From NCBI GenBank assembly GCA_044445965.1, contig JBIOEJ010000018.1, forward strand, positions 1-61,161: a DNA stretch of 61,161 bases. Reading direction: 5' to 3'. Below, piece after piece: positions 1 to 7,868 of this stretch. Both the position numbers and the translations under genes were made by a program. Source of the DNA: GAS188 sp044445965 (GTDB lineage Bacteria; Pseudomonadota; Alphaproteobacteria; Rhizobiales; Beijerinckiaceae). A model generated the notes under the pieces. It did not search any database. It had not been told where the DNA came from and worked only from the letters and a program-made list of their open reading frames with translations. How positions within the stretch are numbered: the first letter of the stretch is position 1; every line of letters begins with the position of its first letter.

Positions 1-680
1 GAACGCCATGAGCACGAAGACCTGCCCGACCATCGGATAGGCCGGATAGAAAGGCATCAGCAGCGACCCCGCGGCGCCGGCGAGCGCCAGCGCCACGCCG
101 AGCGCGACGCAAAACACGCGATCGGGATTGATGCCCATCAGCATCGCCACCTCGCGGTTCTGAGCCGCGGCGCGCATCGCCTTGCCGAGGTCGGTGGCGT
201 GCAAGAACGCCCATAGCGCCCCGCTCAGCGCCATCGCCAGGACGAAGGCGAAGAGTTTCGCCAAGGGGATGTAGAGCCCCGCCATATGAATGGCTTCGTC
301 CGAGTACCAAGTGTGCACGGTCCGATAATTCGCCGTGAGCAGCATGAGCGAAAGGTTCAAGATGAGCATCGACAGCGCGAAGGTCAGAAAGATCTGGGCA
401 TGTCGTTGAGCCCCAGCACCCTTCGGATGAGGAAGTGTTGGATCAGGACACCCACCACGAACAGCACCGGCATCGAAACGACGAGGGAGACGATCGGATC
501 GATGCCGAATTGCGTGGCCAGGAAGAAGCTGATGTACATCCCGATCATCACGAATTCGCCTTGGGCGAAATTGACGATTTTCACGACGCCGAAGATCAGC
601 GTGACGCCGATGCTGACAAGCGCGTAGATGCCGCCGATCAGCAGGCCGTTGATGACGGCCTGGGCAACTGTTTCCAGCAT
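1..680 (-). pseudogene. livH: Branched-chain amino acid ABC permease LivH, frameshifted and cut by the window edge
   Basis: This is an inner-membrane permease of a LIV-type amino acid importer. The first 89 or so codons, from the ATG at 680, give a typical LivH start (GGIYALVSIGVTLIFG, then NFAQGEFVMIG). The frame then runs into TGA at 384-386. If one base is restored in the C run at 411-414 (a G run on the coding strand), the protein continues without a stop to the window edge with family-typical sequence (HAQIFLTFALSMLI, then DLGKAMRAAAQNREVAMLMG). A single-base deletion or a base-calling error explains this best. It lies 17 bases downstream of the binding-protein gene on the same strand. 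Permease identity is clear; whether the gene is truly dead is not. Confidence 0.88.
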
Positions 681-697
681 CGCTTCGGGTGGCGCCT

Positions 698-1969
698 TCA
701 GGGTTTCATCAGCGGGGCGCGCGCGTCTGCCTTGGGGAAGATGCTCGCCAGATCACCGTTCTGCCACTGCACCCCGACCGGATGGGCGTAAATGTTCTTG
801 CCGTCAGGGCCGAACTTCACTTTCCCGCCAGGGCACATCGCGGCGTAGCCGCTCGAGACGTCGAGCGACGCGATGGCGTCGCGCAGCTTTTGCGGATCGG
901 CCGACCCCGCCCGCTCGAGCGCGTCGGCGATCATGAAGGTTTGCGCGACGAGGCCGCCGGCATATTCGAAGAGGAACTCGCCGGTGCGCTTCTTGTATTC
1001 GGCGTTCACTTTCTGGGCGTTGTCGTCCATGTCGTGGTTCCAGTGCGCCACGCCCTGCAGGCCTTCGGCAAGCTTCCCGACATTCTTGTAGAAATCCGGA
1101 ATGACGAAGCCGCCGGATCCGCCGTTGATGGCGACGTCGAGGCCGACCTGCTTGATCGTACGCACGATCAAGATGAGGTCGTTCAGGTAGGATACCGGGA
1201 ACAGCGCATTCGCGCCCGACGCCTTGACCTTGTTGATGAGGGGGCTCGCGTCGGTGAAGCCAGCCGAATAGGGCTCGAACAGCACGATTTCCACCCCCTC
1301 GCCCGGCGCCAACTCGCGCAAGCCGTTGGATGTCGAGGTTCCGAACGCCGTATTCTCGAATATCACCGCCACCTTCGGCTTATCGCCCACGAGCTTCGAC
1401 ATCTGCAATTGCGCCTGCGCGAATTGCGAAGCGCGCGCGAAAGGCGTGAAGGTATAGTGGCGGCCCTTATTGAGCTGGTCGGTGCTCGATCCGGTCAAAA
1501 GCGGCACCTTGGCGCGTTCCGCCACTTCGCTCGCGATCAGCGTCAAGGCGCTGGCAAAGCAGCCATGGATGGCGGACAGCTTGTTGCCGGAGATCAAGCG
1601 GTCGGTCTCGGTGCGGGTGACGGTCGTGTCGCTTTGCACATCGGAGATGATCAGGTTGAGCTTGGCGCCGCCCAGCGACTTGATGCCGCCGGCATCGTTG
1701 ACCATCTCGACCGCGAGCTTGGCGGCATTGACGCACCCCACGCCGATTTGCGCGAGGCTGCCGGTGACCGGGTAAAGCCCGCCGATATTCACGGACTCGG
1801 CCGCCCAGCCTCTGAGCGGGTAGGCGCCGAACGCGCCGGCCGCAATCGCGCCGCCCGCGGCTTTCTTGAGGAAGTCTCTGCGGCTTTTCCGCCTTCGCGA
1901 TGACGGGTCTTGCGATGTCGGACTTTGTGATGTCGGACTTTGTGATGCCAGACCCTTGCCGTTCTTCAT
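698..1969 (-). CDS. Branched-chain amino acid ABC transporter substrate-binding protein (Peripla_BP_6 type)
   Basis: A periplasmic ligand-binding protein of 423 residues that feeds the LivH-type permease just downstream. The N-terminus carries a twin-arginine signal (SRRDFLKKAAGG, then a hydrophobic stretch ending ...RGWAAES), so it is probably folded before export by Tat. The mature start VNIGGLYPVTGSLAQIG is typical of type-I LivJ/K-like proteins. The ATG at 1969 is preferred over an in-frame GTG at 1975 because AGGGAGG lies 5 bases before the ATG and overlaps the GTG. The region before the twin arginines is extended by a triplicated 15-bp repeat. The ligand could be an amino acid, amide or urea derivative; it cannot be told from sequence alone. 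Confidence 0.88.
   Translation of the reverse strand: MKNGKGLASQSPTSQSPTSQDPSSRRRKSRRDFLKKAAGGAIAAGAFGAYPLRGWAAESVNIGGLYPVTGSLAQIGVGCVNAAKLAVEMVNDAGGIKSLGGAKLNLIISDVQSDTTVTRTETDRLISGNKLSAIHGCFASALTLIASEVAERAKVPLLTGSSTDQLNKGRHYTFTPFARASQFAQAQLQMSKLVGDKPKVAVIFENTAFGTSTSNGLRELAPGEGVEIVLFEPYSAGFTDASPLINKVKASGANALFPVSYLNDLILIVRTIKQVGLDVAINGGSGGFVIPDFYKNVGKLAEGLQGVAHWNHDMDDNAQKVNAEYKKRTGEFLFEYAGGLVAQTFMIADALERAGSADPQKLRDAIASLDVSSGYAAMCPGGKVKFGPDGKNIYAHPVGVQWQNGDLASIFPKADARAPLMKP
1908..1952. repeat. Three tandem 15-bp direct repeats inside the Tat signal n-region
   Basis: Three 15-bp units run head to tail (TCTTGCGATGTCGGA, CTTTGTGATGTCGGA, CTTTGTGATGCCAGA). On the coding (minus) strand they encode the near-identical peptides ASQSP, TSQSP and TSQDP just before the twin-arginine motif. 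The unit length keeps the frame, so copy number can change by slippage without breaking the gene. Confidence 0.85.
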
Positions 1970-2093
1970 CTCCACCTCCCTTATGACGCTGAAAGCGCCC
2001 GCGCTCTCCGGCGCGACCTCTGCAAAAGCTTGTTCGCGCGAGCGACTATCGCGCCGGTTTCCCCCCGCGACAAGGGCGTGGTCGGCTGATGAC

Positions 2094-2504
2094 TCAACGA
2101 ACCCAGTTCTGAACCTTCAGGCCGGCGACGCGCCTGAACTCCCGCTCATTGTTGGTGACGATGATGAGTCCCGCGGACTTGGCATGCGCCGCAATCCAAA
2201 GATCGTTATTTCCGATGATTTCGCCCTTGGCCTCCAGCGTGGCACGGATGGCGCCATAGGCGTGGCCAGCCTCCTGCGGCAAGGGCATGACCGGCATCAA
2301 TGCGGCGAGCTCCTCCAATTGCCGCAGCGCCTGCGCCCGGTGTCGGCTTTTCTCTGCCCCATAGAGCAATTCGCCATAAGTGATGACCGACAGGACGGCC
2401 TGGCCCGGCTTCAGGCGCTGAAAGCGGGCCAATACCTCCGGCGGCTGATGACGTCGGATGTGGATACAGATGTTGGTATCCAGCAAATAGCGAGCGCTCA
2501 TCAT
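2094..2504 (-). CDS. vapC: VapC-type PIN-domain ribonuclease toxin
   Basis: The 136-residue toxin of a type II toxin-antitoxin pair. PIN-domain proteins of this family cut RNA using a Mg-binding acidic cluster. The expected acids are visible: D9 in YLLDTNICI, E45 in TYGELLYG, D101 in NNDLWIAAHA, plus polar residues in VTNNEREF near 117-123. The length is normal for VapC. The start overlaps the stop of the antitoxin gene by four bases (ATGA), so translation is coupled; a second ATG directly follows the first. All catalytic residues are present, so the toxin looks functional. Confidence 0.93.
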   Translation of the reverse strand: MMSARYLLDTNICIHIRRHQPPEVLARFQRLKPGQAVLSVITYGELLYGAEKSRHRAQALRQLEELAALMPVMPLPQEAGHAYGAIRATLEAKGEIIGNNDLWIAAHAKSAGLIIVTNNEREFRRVAGLKVQNWVR

Positions 2505-2731
2505 AGTCCTTCGCGGGATTGCGCGGGACTATCTTGACGACCAGCGGCCATGAAATCGTCCGGAAGCGCGGCCAGCAGCTCGAAAGCGCGCCCCATGCCG
2601 CGTGCTCTTTCACGCAGGACGACCTCATCTCCGCGACGGAAAATCTCCACTTCCCGACTGCTCAGGCGAAACTGCTTCGGCAGCCGGACAGCCTGGCTGT
2701 TGCCGGACCTGAATACGCGGGCGATTGCCAT
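2501..2731 (-). CDS. vapB: VapB-type antitoxin with AbrB/SpoVT N-terminal DNA-binding fold
   Basis: A 76-residue antitoxin directly upstream of vapC. Its N-terminus (ARVFRSGNSQAVRLPKQFR) is the classic swapped-hairpin AbrB-like DNA-binding motif of VapB proteins. The C-terminal part (FELLAALPDDFMA) would bind the toxin. The ATG at 2731 is preceded by GAGGA at a suitable distance. It is expected to repress its own operon through the AT-rich direct repeats upstream. Confidence 0.93.
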   Translation of the reverse strand: MAIARVFRSGNSQAVRLPKQFRLSSREVEIFRRGDEVVLRERARGMGRAFELLAALPDDFMAAGRQDSPAQSREGL

Positions 2732-2745
2732 GGCAAATTTCCTCA

Positions 2746-2789
2746 TTGTATATACTGTGTTGTATATGCTTCCGGAGGCATTGATACAA
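2746..2789 (-). promoter_or_regulatory. Probable vapBC promoter and operator
   Basis: Reading the minus strand, a -35-like TTGTAT (2784-2789) and a -10-like TATACA (2761-2766) are separated by 17 bases. Overlapping and following the -10, the plus-strand octamer TTGTATAT occurs twice (2746-2753 and 2760-2767), 14 bp apart. The AT-rich patch contrasts with its GC-rich surroundings. The position suits autoregulation by VapB, but binding is inferred. Confidence 0.5.
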
Positions 2790-2976
2790 TAAGCCGCTAT
2801 CTGGCTCCCAAGCCAGGCACCCCTGCGACGCTGCTCCAAAAACGTGGAAGCCATCCGGAAATCGGAGCATGCGTGCGATCGCCTGCGGCGATTTCGCCTG
2901 TTCGGGATGCGCTGCATGTCCGGAGCTCGCCCAGGCGCCTCCATGACAGCGCCACGGGCATGGGCTATTAAGCCGC

Positions 2977-3525
2977 ATGCGCCGCTTCCGCCGTATCCTC
3001 TGGACGATCGTCGCGCTGATCTTCCTCGGCCTGTCCTGGCTATGGGACCATCTGCACCCGATAATCGCCTTCATCATCAGGCTCATTCCGCTGGAGGGGC
3101 TGAAGGAGGCGGTGCGCCGCTTCATGGCGCGCCTTGCGCCTTATCCGACGCTCGTCGTGTTCCTGATCCCGGCCGTGGTGCATGAGCTGATGAAGGTCGC
3201 GGCCATTTTCCTGTTCCGCAAGCATCAATGGGTCGCCGGCATCGCCATGTATATCGCGGCCGATATCATCGGCATCGCGCTCGTCGCCTTCCTGTTCGAG
3301 ACCTGCAAGGAGAAGCTGCTCTCGATCCCCTGGTTCGCCTGGTGCTATGCGCGGTTCGAGGCCGCCCATGTCTGGGCGCGCGCCCAGGTCGCCCCCATCA
3401 AGGCGCATATCCATCAGGCCCTGGTGGAGGCGGGCCTCGCCGGCGGCCGCGCCGGGATATGGGCGAAGCTCGTGGCGCTATGGCGCTATGCGCGCCGGCG
3501 GCGCAGGGCGCCCCGCGCCGCGTAG
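2977..3525 (+). CDS. Conserved hypothetical membrane protein
   Basis: A 182-residue protein not assigned to a named family. It begins with a positively charged end and a hydrophobic segment (ILWTIVALIFLGLSWLW, about residues 7-23), followed by two more likely membrane spans (LVVFLIPAVVHELMKVAAIFLF, near 59-79, and IAMYIAADIIGIALVAFLFE, near 89-108). The C-terminal tail is very basic (YARRRRRAP), which suggests a cytoplasmic end. No transport or enzyme motif is visible. It is convergent with xerC. The upstream start context has no strong ribosome site, so the start is moderately sure. Confidence 0.65.
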   Translation: MRRFRRILWTIVALIFLGLSWLWDHLHPIIAFIIRLIPLEGLKEAVRRFMARLAPYPTLVVFLIPAVVHELMKVAAIFLFRKHQWVAGIAMYIAADIIGIALVAFLFETCKEKLLSIPWFAWCYARFEAAHVWARAQVAPIKAHIHQALVEAGLAGGRAGIWAKLVALWRYARRRRRAPRAA

Positions 3526-3555
3526 AGGTCCCCCGATCCAAGAAAATGCTCCAGG

Positions 3556-4506
3556 TCATGCCCGCGGATGGGCGTTGCGATAGGCGTCGATGAGACGGTG
3601 CGTATCGACGGCCGTGTAAACCTGCGTCGTCGACAGCGAGGCATGGCCGAGCAGCTCCTGGATGGCGCGCAGATCGCCGCCTCGCCCCAGGAGATGAGTG
3701 GCGAAGGCGTGGCGCAGCGCATGCGGGGTCGCGCTGTCCGGCAGGCCGAGCGCGCCGCGCAGCCGCGCCACCGTCGCCTGGATGAGGCGCGCCGCAAGCG
3801 GCCCGCCTCGCGCGCCGCGGAAGATGGGTTCATCCGATTTTGGAGCGTAGGGGCATTGCGCGAGATATGAGCGCACCGCCTCGCCCACCGGCGCGATCAC
3901 CGGAAGGCTGCGGGCCCGCCCGCCTTTGCCGATGACGGTCAAACTCCCCGAATCGAGGGCTGCGAGGTCGCGCCCGCGAAGCGACAGCGCTTCGGAGATG
4001 CGCAGGCCGCAGCCATAGAGCAAGGCCAGCACCGCCGCGTCGCGCACCGCGATCCAGGGCTCGCGCACCCCGTCCTCGAGCGTTCGAGGCTCGCACATGG
4101 CGCGCGCCGGCGCAGCGGCGACCGGACGGGGCAATGAGCGTGGCGCCTTCGGCGCGCGAATGGTGAAAAGAACGCCGCAGCGCATCCCGGTCTCGCGCTC
4201 GAGGAAGCGGGCAAAGCCGCGCAGCGCCGCGATCTGGCGGGCGAGCGAGCGGTTGCCGACGCCCTTGTCGCGACGCTCCGCGAGGAAGGCGCGGATCTCG
4301 GCGGCGGACAACGCCGCGAACTCGTCGATATCCGGGGCCAATGATCGTTCGGCCAAGAAGGTGAAGAATTGGCGCAGATCCCGTCCATAGGCCTCGACCG
4401 TCTTCGGGGAGGCTCGCCGCTCATGGGCGAGCGACGCGAGCCATCGCGCAAGCAACGCCTGAGTCCCGAGACTCGGTGCTGTTTCTACCGATTCCACGGC
4501 GGCCAT
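3556..4506 (-). CDS. xerC: Tyrosine recombinase XerC
   Basis: A 316-residue site-specific recombinase that, with XerD, resolves chromosome dimers at dif during division. The N-terminal SAM-like core-binding domain (about 15-105) is followed by the catalytic domain with every active residue visible: R169 in GCGLRISEAL, K194 in IGKGGRAR, H262 and R265 in HALRHAFATHLL, H288 in LLGHASLSTTQ and the nucleophile Y297 in VYTAVD. The length is normal for XerC, with no integrase arm-binding domain, so this is the housekeeping enzyme and not a phage or island integrase. The ATG at 4506 (MAAVESVE) is chosen because homologous sequence starts soon after. Confidence 0.93.
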   Translation of the reverse strand: MAAVESVETAPSLGTQALLARWLASLAHERRASPKTVEAYGRDLRQFFTFLAERSLAPDIDEFAALSAAEIRAFLAERRDKGVGNRSLARQIAALRGFARFLERETGMRCGVLFTIRAPKAPRSLPRPVAAAPARAMCEPRTLEDGVREPWIAVRDAAVLALLYGCGLRISEALSLRGRDLAALDSGSLTVIGKGGRARSLPVIAPVGEAVRSYLAQCPYAPKSDEPIFRGARGGPLAARLIQATVARLRGALGLPDSATPHALRHAFATHLLGRGGDLRAIQELLGHASLSTTQVYTAVDTHRLIDAYRNAHPRA

Positions 4507-4583
4507 CGCATTCTCCGGCGAAAAGAGGGGTGACTCTGGCAGGCAAAGGCTAATGCGAGGTTCTCGTTCGGAACAGCCCTTTT

Positions 4584-5870
4584 TCACCTCCCGAGCACGA
4601 GATTGGGCAGCCATAGGGTCAGAGGCGGCCACAGCGTGATCGCGAGCAACACGATCAGCAAGGGCACGAGCCAGGGCATGATGGCGCGCGACATGGTCTC
4701 GAAGCTGATCTCGGCGATCCTCGCGGTCACGAACAGCACGACGCCGATCGGCGGATGAATGGTCCCGAGGATCAGATTGAAGATCATGATCAGGCCGAAT
4801 TGGACGGGGTCGACGCCGAAGCTCATGGCCGCGGGAACCATGATCGGGATCAGGATCAGGAGGGCGGCGAGCGTCTCCATGAAGCAACCGACGAACAGGA
4901 GGATCAGGTTGCAGACGAGGAGAAACACGACCGGCGAGTGGATCGTCGCGACGATGATCGGCGTGATCGTCTGAGGAATGCGCGAGACGGACATGCACCA
5001 GCCGAGCGCGGCCGCCGCCATGACGAGCGCCATGACGACGCCGGTCATCTCAGCCGATTCGATGAGGAGGCCGGGCAGCATCTCGAGGTCCAAGGTACGA
5101 TAGACGAGGAGGCCGAGGATGAACGCGTAGAAGGCGGCGACGCCTGCTGCTTCGGTCGGCGTGAACAAGCCCGAGAACATGCCGCCGAGCAGGATGACAG
5201 GCGCGAGCAGCGCCCAGAACCCTTGCTTGAACGCAGTCCAGATGCCGCGCAGCCCGGCGAAGGGCTGGCTCGGAAGGCCTTGACGCTTGGCGATGACGGC
5301 GACCATCGCCATCAGCGACAGCGACATCAACGCGCCCGGGATGAAGCCCGCGAGGAACAGCCGGCCGATCGAGACATCGGCGCTCACGCCGTAGATGACC
5401 ATCGGCAGGCTCGGCGGGATGATGGGACCGATGGTCGCGGCGGCGGCCGTGATGGAGGCGGCGGTCTCCGGCCGATAGCCGACCCGCTTCATCGACCTGA
5501 TCTCGATCGCGCCGACGCCCGCGGCGTCGGCGACCGCAGATCCGACCATGCCGGCGAAGATCGTGCTCGCCACGATGCTGGCATGGGCATAGCCGCCCCT
5601 CAGCCAGCCGACGAGAGAGCTCGCGAAGGCGACGATGCGATCATTGATGCGCGCGGCGGCAAGGATGTTGCCCATCAGGATGTAGAGCGGCGCGGCGACG
5701 ATCGGGAAGGAGTTCATCGCCTGCGACATCTTCTGCGGCACGATGGTCTGCGACAGACCACCGATGAAAACAAAGGCGAAGCTCGCCAAGCCCATGGCGG
5801 CGAAAAGCGGCAGGCCGGCGAGAATGGCGAGAAGCCAGATACCGGCGATCTCGAACATGAGCTGCGTCAT
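4584..5870 (-). CDS. dctM: TRAP transporter large permease (DctM family)
   Basis: A 428-residue, about 12-span inner-membrane subunit that carries out sodium-driven uptake in tripartite ATP-independent periplasmic transporters. Family landmarks are visible: an N-terminal LLAILAGLPLFAAMGLASF, the conserved PLYILMGNIL segment, GSAVADAAGVGAIEI, PPSLPMVIYG and the C-terminal GTIHPPIGVVLFV. The ATG at 5870 overlaps the dctQ stop by four bases. It completes a dctP-Q-M set on the minus strand with the two genes upstream. The substrate is not predictable here. Confidence 0.93.
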   Translation of the reverse strand: MTQLMFEIAGIWLLAILAGLPLFAAMGLASFAFVFIGGLSQTIVPQKMSQAMNSFPIVAAPLYILMGNILAAARINDRIVAFASSLVGWLRGGYAHASIVASTIFAGMVGSAVADAAGVGAIEIRSMKRVGYRPETAASITAAAATIGPIIPPSLPMVIYGVSADVSIGRLFLAGFIPGALMSLSLMAMVAVIAKRQGLPSQPFAGLRGIWTAFKQGFWALLAPVILLGGMFSGLFTPTEAAGVAAFYAFILGLLVYRTLDLEMLPGLLIESAEMTGVVMALVMAAAALGWCMSVSRIPQTITPIIVATIHSPVVFLLVCNLILLFVGCFMETLAALLILIPIMVPAAMSFGVDPVQFGLIMIFNLILGTIHPPIGVVLFVTARIAEISFETMSRAIMPWLVPLLIVLLAITLWPPLTLWLPNLVLGR

Positions 5871-6370
5871 TCGACCGGACTTTCTTCGCCCGGCGACGGC
5901 AACGGACGCGGCGTTCTCAGATGCTCGCGGATTTCGCCGACCGCCTGGGCGGCCGTCACCAATCCGGCAAGGCAGATCGGCGCGTACAGCCATGACATGG
6001 AGATCGGCACCGTCGTCGCCTGGAGGTCGATATTGCGGATGACGAGCTGCACGCCGAACCAGACGATGAGGACGCCGAAAAGCATGACCGCGAGCTGCAT
6101 GAGGATCTCGGCGATGCGCCGGGCGCGCTCGGGAAGCAGATCGCGAAAGAAGCGGACGCGGATATGTCCCCGCCGGCGGCAGGCGAGAACCCAACCGAAG
6201 ACCGCGAGCCAGACCATCAGCAACCGCGAGACTTCGTCGGTCCAGATCAACGGCTCATCGAGGGCGCGCGTGACCACGCCGGCAAGCACCGTGCCGAGCA
6301 GCGCGACCATGAGGGCGAGCGCCATGAGCGCGCTCGCCCGGTCAGCCCATCCCCGCGCCGGCTTCAGCAT
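5867..6370 (-). CDS. dctQ: TRAP transporter small permease (DctQ family)
   Basis: A 167-residue four-span membrane subunit that pairs with DctM. Typical features are LIWTDEVSRLLMVWLAVFG, the charged loop ACRRRGHIRVRFF, and a hydrophobic C-terminal half ending in a charged tail. Translation is coupled to dctM by an ATGA overlap. Between it and dctP lie 347 bases of palindromic repeat sequence. Confidence 0.9.
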   Translation of the reverse strand: MLKPARGWADRASALMALALMVALLGTVLAGVVTRALDEPLIWTDEVSRLLMVWLAVFGWVLACRRRGHIRVRFFRDLLPERARRIAEILMQLAVMLFGVLIVWFGVQLVIRNIDLQATTVPISMSWLYAPICLAGLVTAAQAVGEIREHLRTPRPLPSPGEESPVE

Positions 6371-6717
6371 GCCGCCCTAGCTTGCGCGCGCATTTATCTG
6401 ATGCGGAGTAGGTGAAGGAATACCGATTATGCGCTCCATCCCTCCTCCACAAAGCGGAGGAGGGTGCAAAGGACGCGCTCCGTGCGTCCGCCCGTATTTC
6501 GACGCTCGACGCAAAGCGTCGAGCTTTGCAGGCTCTTGCCAAGCGGACGGGTGGGGGTTTTTTCCGGCATCGGACCCTACCCGGCCGCCTCGCGGCCGCC
6601 CTCCCCTGCAAGTGCACCTGCAAGTGCCTGGGAGGGATCGGCGCCGTTGCCAAAGATAAGAGCCAGGCATGCCGGAAGCGCGCAAGCGGCCGGGCAAGAG
6701 CGACTAAGGCGCCGAAA
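6371..6717. repeat. Gene-free stretch rich in perfect hairpins between dctP and dctQ
   Basis: No coding frame is credible here. Two perfect inverted repeats stand out: CCCTCCTCC/GGAGGAGGG with a 7-base loop (6440-6464) and GCTCGACGC/GCGTCGAGC with an AAA loop (6504-6524). A short direct repeat (TGCAAGTGC twice) and a GC palindrome-like block (CGGCCGCC twice) follow near 6580-6630. A T run at about 6558-6563 is not preceded by a compact stem, so it is not called a terminator. The composition resembles dispersed palindromic repeats of Hyphomicrobiales genomes. Confidence 0.65.
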
Positions 6718-7716
6718 TCAGATCGCCTGGATACGCTCCCACAAACCTTTGCCCCATTTTACCTCGAATTTCGCCGGCACCGTCGCGAGCACCGGCTTGC
6801 GGAAGCTTTCGACATCCGGATCGATCACGACCATGCCGCCCTTCCTGAACGTGTCGGCGAGGGTCGCCTCCTGCTTCATGATCTCCTGGTCCTGCCAGTC
6901 GGTCGCCGCGTCGATCGCTGCCTTGACGATAGCCCGATCGGGCTCGGCGATCTTGCTCCAGGCAGCGTCATTGATGATGACGAGACGCGGCGTGATGATA
7001 TGGCCGGTCAGCACCAGGTATTTCTGCACCTCGAAGAGCTTGCCGGACTGGATGGTCGGCAGTGGATTCTCCTGGCCGTCGATGGCGCCTTGCGACAGGG
7101 CGAGATAGAGCTCGGCGAAGTTGAGCGGCGTCGGCCGCGCGCCCCAGGCCTCGGCCATGGCCTTGTAGACATCGACCTCCGGCACGCGCAGCTTGAAGCC
7201 CTTCATATCGGCGACGCTATGCACCTCGCGAGAGCCGGTCGTCAGATGCCGCTTGCCGTAATAGGTCGAGCCGATGACGCGCATATTGCGGCTGGAGATC
7301 GAAAGCTTGTTGAGCTCTTCGAGCAATGGCGACTTGACGACCCTCTGGATGTGGGCGGCATCCTTCCAGACATAGGGCGCCTCCATGATGATGAAGGGAG
7401 GCACGAATTGGCCGAGCGTCGCCGCACCTTCGGTGACCATGGTCATCGCGCCCGAGCTTACGGCCTCGACCATGTCGCGCGAACCGCCGAGCTGGCTCGC
7501 CGGGAAGCTCTGGATGTCGATGCGCCCGCCGGTCTTCTCCTTGACCTCCTTGGCGGCGCGCTCGGTGGCCATGACCGAAGGATGCGTCGGCGCGGCCGTA
7601 TCGCCCCAGCGCAGCGCCATCGACTGGGCGCGCCCTGTGATCGCCGGCATAAGGACACCTGTGAGCGCCGCGACGCCGCCCGCGGCGAATTGCCGTTTCG
7701 TGAGCTTGATCGACAT
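6718..7716 (-). CDS. dctP: TRAP transporter substrate-binding protein (DctP family)
   Basis: A 332-residue periplasmic binding protein that delivers ligand to DctQM. A cleavable signal is present (KRQFAAGGVAALTGVLMPAI, about 7-26, cut near GRAQS). Family motifs include LRWGDTAAPTHP, the loop FPASQLGGSRDMVEAV, and the conserved ligand region FKLRVPEVDVYKAM followed by LYLALSQGAIDGQENPLPT. The arginine in KLRVP is the usual carboxylate-binding residue. The second ATG (7716) is chosen because GGGGAGG sits 5 bases before it but almost touches the first ATG at 7719. Confidence 0.92.
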   Translation of the reverse strand: MSIKLTKRQFAAGGVAALTGVLMPAITGRAQSMALRWGDTAAPTHPSVMATERAAKEVKEKTGGRIDIQSFPASQLGGSRDMVEAVSSGAMTMVTEGAATLGQFVPPFIIMEAPYVWKDAAHIQRVVKSPLLEELNKLSISSRNMRVIGSTYYGKRHLTTGSREVHSVADMKGFKLRVPEVDVYKAMAEAWGARPTPLNFAELYLALSQGAIDGQENPLPTIQSGKLFEVQKYLVLTGHIITPRLVIINDAAWSKIAEPDRAIVKAAIDAATDWQDQEIMKQEATLADTFRKGGMVVIDPDVESFRKPVLATVPAKFEVKWGKGLWERIQAI

Positions 7717-7868
7717 CATTCCTCCCCTCGAAGCTTTTCTTTCACCGGCGGAGAGGCTAGCGCCAACAGGCTGAAAGTCCAATCGCGCCGCGTGCCGGCC
7801 TTCCGCCGGCGCGGCGGTACCACGTTGCTGGCCTTGGCGTCGCGGCCGCCTCGACCGATTCCTGATTG

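Noticed and set aside
3556..4506. XerC gene as a phage or island integrase
   Set aside because: It has the housekeeping XerC length and domain layout, with no attachment-site repeats, tRNA or phage genes nearby.
4755..6380. Long open frame on the plus strand opposite dctM and dctQ
   Set aside because: Its translation is dominated by D, R, H and E, as expected for the antisense of hydrophobic membrane proteins in high-GC DNA; dctQM on the other strand is clear.
6540..6565. T run after G-rich sequence as a rho-independent terminator
   Set aside because: No compact stem directly precedes the T run on the plus strand, and no plus-strand gene ends upstream.
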